Source of the DNA: an uncultured Candidatus Melainabacteria bacterium
GTDB lineage: Bacteria; Cyanobacteriota; Vampirovibrionia; Gastranaerophilales; Gastranaerophilaceae
Reading direction: 5' to 3'
Length of the DNA stretch: 10,441 nt
NCBI GenBank assembly: GCA_934675225.1
Contig: CAKUQA010000017.1
Coordinates: forward strand, 1 to 10,441
The notes below the pieces were generated by a model. That model was not told the DNA's origin. It made no database searches and saw only the letters and a program-made list of their open reading frames with translations. Shown piece by piece: positions 7,014 through 10,441 of the stretch. A program made the position numbers and the translations under genes. The stretch's first letter is position 1. Every line of letters begins with the position of its first letter.

Positions 7014-7023
7014 TGCTATTATA
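7014..7023. promoter_or_regulatory. Overlapping divergent -10 elements
   Basis: On the plus strand TGC-TATTAT (hexamer 7017-7022) lies six bases before the ATG at 7029, predicting a leaderless mRNA. The same bases read on the minus strand give TATAAT (7023-7018), aimed at the Cys-rich gene, whose leader would be about 35 bases with AAGGAG. A near-palindromic shared -10 of this type is known to drive transcription both ways. Neither direction has a good -35. Confidence 0.55.
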
Positions 7024-7028
7024 TTAAC

Positions 7029-8225
7029 ATGAAAAAGATTTTAGGAATTATTTTAGGATTAATTATTTTACAAAATGTTTGTATTGCACAAACAAATGTC
7101 AGTTTTGTTTATATAAACGGCTCAAATAACAATGATGAAAAAATGCGCAACTGGTATATTAATGGTGTTGAAAAGCTTCATCCCGTTATGAAAAAAAAGT
7201 TTGAAAAAAATAAAGAAATAAGAAAAGTTTTTATAAACAAACCGCAATATAAAATTAACCAAGAACCAGTAATTTTTTTCTGGGGTGATAAAAGTAAACG
7301 AGATTTGGAGTTTGTGCAAGAGCAACTCGATATTACAAAAGCTTTCAGTCCAACAATTGCATATAAGGTGCGTTCAATGCTTACTGCATATTTGCATGAT
7401 GCTATATGGGTGCAAAAAAGTCATAATATGTTGCCAATATTGGATGACTTGAACGCAACTGTTAAACGAGAAGCTCAAAAGGGAAATAAAGTTGTTTTGT
7501 ATGGTTATTCTGCTGGGACTTTTATTACTTATGAATATATGTTTAATAAGCTTCCTTATATAAATCCGGAAAATTTATTCAGCGAAATTAAAGTCAGTGA
7601 TGACGTAAAGAATTTTGTAAAAACTCATCCTGTAGAAAATACATGTATTTCCGCATTGTCAAAAGCTCAAATCGGAATGGTATCTGATAGCGGACATTTG
7701 GTATTAAAACAAATTGATGACAAAAGTTTGGAAGAAAGCTATTTGAAACTGCAAGAAGCAACTAAAACTTCTTGCACTCCTCCTGATACACTTGGTGGTG
7801 TTGTAAATTTTGCAAGTCCGTTAGTTCTTTTTTATTCTGATTTAGCAGACCCAAATTATGAACTTACATATTATAATAGGTTAATGTTGAAGTATATCTT
7901 TGAAAACGGTTTATTTTTTATAACCGTAAATTATCGAGAAGATCCGCTTGGTTTTCCTAGTTCCAAAAACTTGACTGTTTCAGAAATGGAAAAACTCGCA
8001 GACATAAAAATTGAAAATCCGACAGGATTTGTTTATGATAATTCAAGTGTTTGGTCAAAACGTTCTGTTTTATTTGCACACACATCTTATTGGAGTGCAA
8101 AACGAACATTTGCAAATGCAGTTGTTAAAGCTTTTTCAAACGGCTATAAATTGCAATATGATCAAAAATTTCAACAAAAAGTTTTGAATAACCATAAGAA
8201 AAAAGTCAAATTTGAAATGATATAA
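7029..8225 (+). CDS. Exported alpha/beta-hydrolase-like protein (GxSxG), substrate unknown
   Basis: 398 residues. MKKILGIILGLIILQNVCIA is a Sec signal peptide with cleavage expected after Ala20. The core has KVVLYGYSAGTFITYEYMF (154-172): a beta strand, then the nucleophile elbow GYSAG with Ser161, then a helix, as in lipases and esterases. Asp305 in NYREDPLGFP and His351 in VLFAHTSYW sit in the right order and spacing to complete a Ser-Asp-His triad. Between them lies GGVVNFASPLVLFYSDL (256-272), resembling the post-nucleophile strand of lipases. There are few Cys. No lid or lipobox is seen. It probably acts in the periplasm or on the cell surface on an ester, but I do not recognise the subfamily. 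No Shine-Dalgarno precedes the ATG and the -10 predicts a leaderless start. It is the first gene of a likely operon with the 8251 gene and nagZ. Confidence 0.75.
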   Translation: MKKILGIILGLIILQNVCIAQTNVSFVYINGSNNNDEKMRNWYINGVEKLHPVMKKKFEKNKEIRKVFINKPQYKINQEPVIFFWGDKSKRDLEFVQEQLDITKAFSPTIAYKVRSMLTAYLHDAIWVQKSHNMLPILDDLNATVKREAQKGNKVVLYGYSAGTFITYEYMFNKLPYINPENLFSEIKVSDDVKNFVKTHPVENTCISALSKAQIGMVSDSGHLVLKQIDDKSLEESYLKLQEATKTSCTPPDTLGGVVNFASPLVLFYSDLADPNYELTYYNRLMLKYIFENGLFFITVNYREDPLGFPSSKNLTVSEMEKLADIKIENPTGFVYDNSSVWSKRSVLFAHTSYWSAKRTFANAVVKAFSNGYKLQYDQKFQQKVLNNHKKKVKFEMI

Positions 8226-8250
8226 AATAAATACATGATAGGAGACATAA

Positions 8251-8841
8251 ATGACAATAGATACAAAAGACGGTGTTCAATTTGACCCTGGGTTTATCCA
8301 GCATATTTCAGCGTTTGAACCTAATATTGAATATGTTTCTGAAACATTAAACAGTTACAGAAATTTTAATCAAAAAAAAATACAATTTAAAATGTTTTTC
8401 CCAAAAATTCAATCATTATTAAAAAATTATATTGGTTTTTACTTGGGATGCATCTTATGGGCTGTTTATATAAAAAATCTTGGAGAAAAACCTATAATCG
8501 GAAACCTTTGTTTTGGTGGGAAATACTCTGAAACAGAAACTTTGGAAGAAGTTGACTTTATCAAAAATTACATTGAACAATTAAAAAAAGATGTGAAATA
8601 TTACACAGGACAAAATTTTTCTATTGCAGAAAATGATATTAAAATTTTGGATATTTATAGAGAATTTTTGAAAGTTAATGAAGGTTTTGTAAAAACTCAA
8701 AACACTACTGATATAAAACTTCCGTCAAGCTTAAAAGCAGTTGATGAAAACACATTAAATGCAATAGCTACAGAAATAGAAAAAGTTATAGATAACGGGA
8801 AATTATACAACTTAATATCATTAGCTGAAAAGGTTTTATAA
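8251..8841 (+). CDS. Conserved-looking hypothetical protein between hydrolase and nagZ
   Basis: 196 residues, no recognised domain. It lacks a signal peptide. One hydrophobic stretch, YIGFYLGCILWAVYI at about 61-75, is too short and too flanked by Lys to be a confident membrane helix. The rest is mostly predicted helical with many Lys/Glu, for example ETLEEVDFIKNYIEQLKKDV near 94-113. TAGGAGA (8240-8246) lies 4 bases before the ATG. The 25-base gap after the hydrolase gene and the TAATG overlap with nagZ show that it belongs to that transcript and is translationally coupled to nagZ. Codon use is like its neighbours. A role in envelope or peptidoglycan metabolism is guilt by association only. 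Confidence 0.7.
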   Translation: MTIDTKDGVQFDPGFIQHISAFEPNIEYVSETLNSYRNFNQKKIQFKMFFPKIQSLLKNYIGFYLGCILWAVYIKNLGEKPIIGNLCFGGKYSETETLEEVDFIKNYIEQLKKDVKYYTGQNFSIAENDIKILDIYREFLKVNEGFVKTQNTTDIKLPSSLKAVDENTLNAIATEIEKVIDNGKLYNLISLAEKVL

Positions 8842-9812
8842 TGCAAAATTTAACGACAAAATTATACCAAATGTTTATACTCGGCACAGATGGGAATAAA
8901 TACAAAGAAGCTTTATCCAAAGGGCTTGGCGGAATTATTTTTTTTACAAAAGATATTCAAACACCGGAACAGTTCAAAAAACTTGTATCCGATATTAAAG
9001 CAAAATCTTTGATATTCCCTTTTTTGTCTATTGACCAAGAAGGTGGTAGAGTTGAAAGAACAGAAAATATCCATAACGGTAAAAAATATTTATCCGCAAA
9101 ATATGCATTTGAAAAAGGGGAAAACTTTTTAAAATCTCAAACAAAAAATATCGCAAAAGAGTTAGCCGGTTATGGAATAAATCTTAATTTTGCTCCCTGT
9201 ATTGACGTAAATACAAATCCCAATAACCCGATAATAGGGGAACGAGCTTTTTCAAATAAAGTAGAAGATGTTATTTTAGGTGAAAAAATTGTTTCTCAAA
9301 CATATAGAGAAAACGGGATAATACCTTGTGTAAAGCATTTTCCGGGGCACGGAGACGCAAACGCAGACAGTCATTTAACCCTACCGGAAATCAATCTGCC
9401 ATTGAACGAAATGGAAAAAATTCATATAAAACCATTTGCATCTTGTGCAAAAGATATTGAAATGGTTATGGTTGCACATCTTCACTGCACTTGCTTTGAA
9501 AGTAAAATAATACCAACATCGCTGAGTAAAAATGCAATTTCTTATCTTCGAGAAAAATTAGGTTTTAACGGGGTTGCGATTTCAGATGATATGATAATGA
9601 AAGGTGTTGCAAAATTTGGGAATGTAGAAGCTTGCGAAATGGGTATCAGAGCAGGTTTAAATATGTTTATTTACAGGAATTCTACACCTGAAACTATTAA
9701 TATAATTGAAACAATTGCTAAAAAAGCAGAAACGGATAATGAGTTGCGAGAAAATATCGAAAAGTCTTACGCAAAAATAATCCACTTGAAAAGTATAAAA
9801 AATATGCTATAA
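8841..9812 (+). CDS. nagZ: Beta-N-acetylhexosaminidase NagZ (GH3)
   Basis: 323 residues, close to the single-domain NagZ of Gram-negative bacteria (about 340). Motifs in order: FLSIDQEGGRVER (61-73), NFAPCIDVN (116-124), GERAFS (133-138), CVKHFPGHGDANADSHLTLP (163-182) and VAISDDMIMKGV (245-256). Asp249 in SDDM is the expected nucleophile position, and Asp176/His178 in DSH are the Asp-His acid/base dyad typical of NagZ. The enzyme removes N-acetylglucosamine from GlcNAc-anhydroMurNAc peptides during cell wall recycling. No signal peptide, so it is cytoplasmic. The start overlaps the stop of the preceding gene (TAATG), with a modest AAAGG upstream. The last codons and stop overlap a strong plus-strand promoter (9786-9813) for a downstream small RNA. 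Confidence 0.93.
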   Translation: MQNLTTKLYQMFILGTDGNKYKEALSKGLGGIIFFTKDIQTPEQFKKLVSDIKAKSLIFPFLSIDQEGGRVERTENIHNGKKYLSAKYAFEKGENFLKSQTKNIAKELAGYGINLNFAPCIDVNTNPNNPIIGERAFSNKVEDVILGEKIVSQTYRENGIIPCVKHFPGHGDANADSHLTLPEINLPLNEMEKIHIKPFASCAKDIEMVMVAHLHCTCFESKIIPTSLSKNAISYLREKLGFNGVAISDDMIMKGVAKFGNVEACEMGIRAGLNMFIYRNSTPETINIIETIAKKAETDNELRENIEKSYAKIIHLKSIKNML

Positions 9813-9813
9813 T
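9786..9813 (+). promoter_or_regulatory. Strong extended -10 promoter for antisense RNA inside the 3' end of nagZ
   Basis: TTGAAA (9786-9791), 16-base spacer, then TGC-TATAAT (hexamer 9808-9813), near consensus including the TGn extension. Predicted start is the A at 9820. There is no plus-strand gene downstream, only a structured region ending in a terminator, so the product should be a stand-alone RNA. Confidence 0.75.
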
Positions 9814-9818
9814 ATTTG

Positions 9819-9861
9819 TATAGGGAAAAGACCTTAAGAGGTCGTAACTCTTAAAGTCTTT
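9819..9861 (-). terminator. Terminator-like hairpin at the 3' end of the toxin-candidate mRNA
   Basis: Read on the minus strand, AGACTTTAAGAG (9859-9848) pairs with CTCTTAAGGTCT (9840-9829) around a 7-base loop, followed by TTTCCCTATA. On this strand every position pairs, with one T-G wobble (9855/9833). On the plus strand the same position is an A-C mismatch. The fold therefore fits the minus-strand RNA better. The U-run is short, so termination may be moderate. Confidence 0.55.
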
Positions 9862-9930
9862 CTTAACTTCCCTTATAAGAAGATTAAAATTAATCTAATT
9901 AAAAGCTCTAGCGCAACTAGAGCTTTTTTT
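9820..9930 (+). ncRNA. Predicted antisense RNA (type I antitoxin candidate), about 110 nt
   Basis: The RNA is bounded by the promoter at 9786-9813 and the terminator hairpin with seven T at 9901-9930. It can form three stem-loops: 9827-9861 (long stem, loop GTCGTAA at 9841-9847), a small AT-only hairpin at 9881-9896 (AGATTAA/TTAATCT arms) and the terminator itself. It contains no convincing coding frame. Along its whole length it is complementary to the predicted minus-strand mRNA of the 24-aa peptide, covering codons 6/7 to the stop and the 3' UTR but not the ribosome binding site. This is the arrangement of 3'-overlapping antitoxin RNAs such as those of the txpA/RatA and bsrG/SR4 pairs, where duplex formation leads to RNase III cleavage. 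Transcripts reading through from nagZ would also carry it. Its existence is inferred from sequence signals only. Confidence 0.6.
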
Positions 9931-9947
9931 ATTAACTCTATCTTCAT
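9873..9947 (-). CDS. 24-aa hydrophobic amphipathic peptide, candidate type I toxin
   Basis: ATG at 9947, TAA at 9873-9875. The peptide begins MKIELIKKALVALELL and ends RLILIFL. It has eight Leu and five Ile in 24 residues, with net charge about +2. Charged residues at 4, 7/8, 14 and 18 recur every 3-4 positions, so in a helix they line one narrow face. This resembles small membrane-acting toxins such as TisB in design, not in identifiable sequence. A perfect AAGGAGG (9952-9958) ends 4 bases before the ATG, better than the ribosome binding sites of most genes here. The leader can hide it (see 9952-9999), and an antisense RNA covers most of the frame. It lies downstream of the TPR gene on the same strand and convergent with nagZ. 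The frame is too short for codon statistics; the surrounding regulatory design is the main support. The alternative is a chance frame in a bidirectional terminator region. Confidence 0.6.
   Translation of the reverse strand: MKIELIKKALVALELLIRLILIFL
9901..9930 (+). terminator. Intrinsic terminator of nagZ operon and antisense RNA
   Basis: AAAAGCTCTAG (9901-9911) and CTAGAGCTTTT (9917-9927) form a perfect 11-bp stem around CGCAA, with a run of seven T at 9924-9930. On the minus strand the stem is followed by TTTTAATT only, so it is chiefly a plus-strand terminator. It lies within codons of the 24-aa frame. Confidence 0.9.
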
Positions 9948-9951
9948 TGTT

Positions 9952-9999
9952 CCTCCTTTCTTGACCGATTTCCTAACTAATCTGTTGTGTCAAGGGAGG
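9952..9999 (-). promoter_or_regulatory. mRNA leader hairpin that sequesters the Shine-Dalgarno of the 24-aa frame
   Basis: On the minus strand, CCTCC (9999-9995) followed directly by CTTGAC (9994-9989) can pair with GTCAAG (9965-9960) and GGAGG (9956-9952), giving 11 base pairs with a 3-base AAA bulge and a 23-base loop. GGAGG is the core of the ribosome binding site. A built-in anti-Shine-Dalgarno of this kind is a hallmark of type I toxin mRNAs, which are made in an untranslatable form. Confidence 0.6.
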
Positions 10000-10015
10000 T
10001 GCTTGAGAAGCTTAC

Positions 10016-10044
10016 CCTATATTTATTTTAAATATTTTTGTAAA
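10016..10044 (-). promoter_or_regulatory. Possible promoter of the 24-aa peptide mRNA
   Basis: On the minus strand TTTACA (10044-10039), 17-base spacer, TATAGG (10021-10016, four of six matches). An alternative in the same AT-rich stretch is TTGATT with an 18-base spacer to TAAATA, which would start the RNA at about the GGG of TATAGGG. It overlaps the last codons and stop of the TPR gene. Weak evidence; transcription from the TPR gene could also supply the mRNA. Confidence 0.3.
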
Positions 10045-10441
10045 ATCAACTTCTTCAATGCATTTGAATATACAGCTTTAGGTTCGATTGCAAGAACTTT
10101 ATCCAATGTTTCAACAGCACCCTTATAATCTTCCAATTTCTTTTGAACAGTTGCTTTATAATACAAAGCATCAATAAATTTTGGATCAAGTTCAATAGCT
10201 TTATCAAAATCTACAATTGCAGATTTTAATTTTTCCGGACTTGCTTCTTTGTCAGCCAAAAGAACTTGTGCACGGTTAAAATATGCATCAATCATTTTAT
10301 GGTTTAATTCAATTGCTTTTGTATAATTTTCATAAGCCGGTTCAAGCTCTCCAAGGTGATGAAAAACTATTGCCATTGAAAAATACGGCATAGCATCATC
10401 AGGGTTTAATGCTATTGCTCTATCCAAGGAATGCAAGGCCT
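10023..10441 (-). CDS. TPR-repeat protein (partial, N-terminus off right edge)
   Basis: The frame is open to the right edge, and 138 residues are visible before the TAA at 10023-10025. There is no ATG start at the edge; the TTG at 10436 is an internal Leu codon in a repeat (ALHSLDRAIALNP), so the gene begins beyond the window. At least three tetratricopeptide repeats follow the pattern of A/G at positions 8 and 20 and P at the end: the repeat with YFSMAIVFHHLGELEPAYEN, the next with YFNRAQVLLAD and a short insertion (KEASPEKLKS) before AIVDFDKAIELDP, then ALYYKATVQKKLEDYKGAVE. The C-terminus KLILQKYLK is a probable capping helix. TPRs bind protein partners; the role is unknown. Its end overlaps the possible promoter of the 24-aa peptide. 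Confidence 0.88.
   Translation of the reverse strand, partial: ALHSLDRAIALNPDDAMPYFSMAIVFHHLGELEPAYENYTKAIELNHKMIDAYFNRAQVLLADKEASPEKLKSAIVDFDKAIELDPKFIDALYYKATVQKKLEDYKGAVETLDKVLAIEPKAVYSNALKKLILQKYLK

Larger units (their letters stand above)
9819..10021. repeat. Inverted 7-mer TATAGGG/CCCTATA bounding the module
   Basis: TATAGGG at 9819-9825 and CCCTATA at 10015-10021 are exact complements 203 bases apart from end to end. AAG and CTT just inside can extend the pairing with small bulges. In the minus-strand transcript they would lie at the extreme 5' and 3' ends and could close the molecule on itself. Confidence 0.6.

Noticed and set aside
9820..9930. Riboswitch or leader of a plus-strand gene
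   Set aside because: No plus-strand gene follows; the next gene is on the other strand.
9819..10021. 6S RNA-like molecule (about 200 nt, complementary ends) on the plus strand
   Set aside because: A perfect terminator with seven T sits in the middle (9901-9930) and would cut the plus-strand RNA to about 110 nt; the long-range fold fits the minus strand better.
9819..10021. Miniature mobile element bounded by 7-bp inverted repeats
   Set aside because: No matching target-site duplication is visible at the flanks, the repeats overlap a promoter and lie beside gene ends, and no second copy occurs in the window.
9812..10023. Ordinary bidirectional terminator region with no gene
   Set aside because: It explains the hairpins but not the near-consensus promoter, the AAGGAGG followed by a hydrophobic frame, or the CCTCC pairing. 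It is kept as the main alternative.

Overview
This is a low-GC bacterial window with standard genetic code, short intergenic gaps, and a mix of Shine-Dalgarno-led and apparently leaderless genes. Several small proteins have classical Sec signal peptides, and a peptidoglycan-recycling NagZ and a PgeF homologue are present, so this is a walled bacterium. The style (very AT-rich, extended -10 promoters TGnTATAAT, small secreted unknowns) would fit an uncultured gut lineage such as Gastranaerophilales/Melainabacteria. That placement is a guess from general appearance and is not proven by any gene here.

Layout. 1-588 (-): 5' part of an MFS efflux transporter that runs off the left edge. 662-2275 (-): family-2 glycosyltransferase with an unusual N-terminal half of fibronectin-III-like repeats. 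2349-2690 (+) and 2698-2946 (-): two small secreted unknowns facing each other. 2981-4609 and 4606-5175 (+): a fused PabB-PabC and a PabA, overlapping by ATGA, together enough to turn chorismate into p-aminobenzoate for folate. 5177-5917 (-): PgeF (YfiH/DUF152). 6013-6660 (+): aquaporin-family channel lacking the usual selectivity-filter arginine, followed by a bidirectional terminator. 6742-6975 (-): small membrane-anchored Cys-rich protein. 7029-8225, 8251-8841 and 8841-9812 (+): a likely operon of an exported GxSxG hydrolase, an unknown protein and NagZ. 10023-10441 (-): 3' part of a TPR protein running off the right edge.

The most interesting stretch is the 210-base gap between the convergent nagZ and TPR genes. 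It is not empty. On the minus strand it holds a 24-codon frame for a hydrophobic, amphipathic peptide behind a perfect AAGGAGG. The 5' leader can fold to bury that AAGGAGG in a CCTCC pairing, and the ends of the inferred transcript (TATAGGG and CCCTATA) are complementary. On the plus strand a strong extended promoter at the end of nagZ and a textbook terminator define an RNA of about 110 nt, antisense to most of that frame and its 3' UTR. Together these have the architecture of a type I toxin-antitoxin module (small membrane toxin plus antisense RNA), which I do not recognise as a named family.

A second theme is promoter grammar. Three genes (2349, 2981, 7029) share TG-n-TAT(A/T)(A/G)T followed by six bases and then an ATG. 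For 2981 and 7029 this places the predicted transcript start exactly on the start codon, implying leaderless mRNAs.
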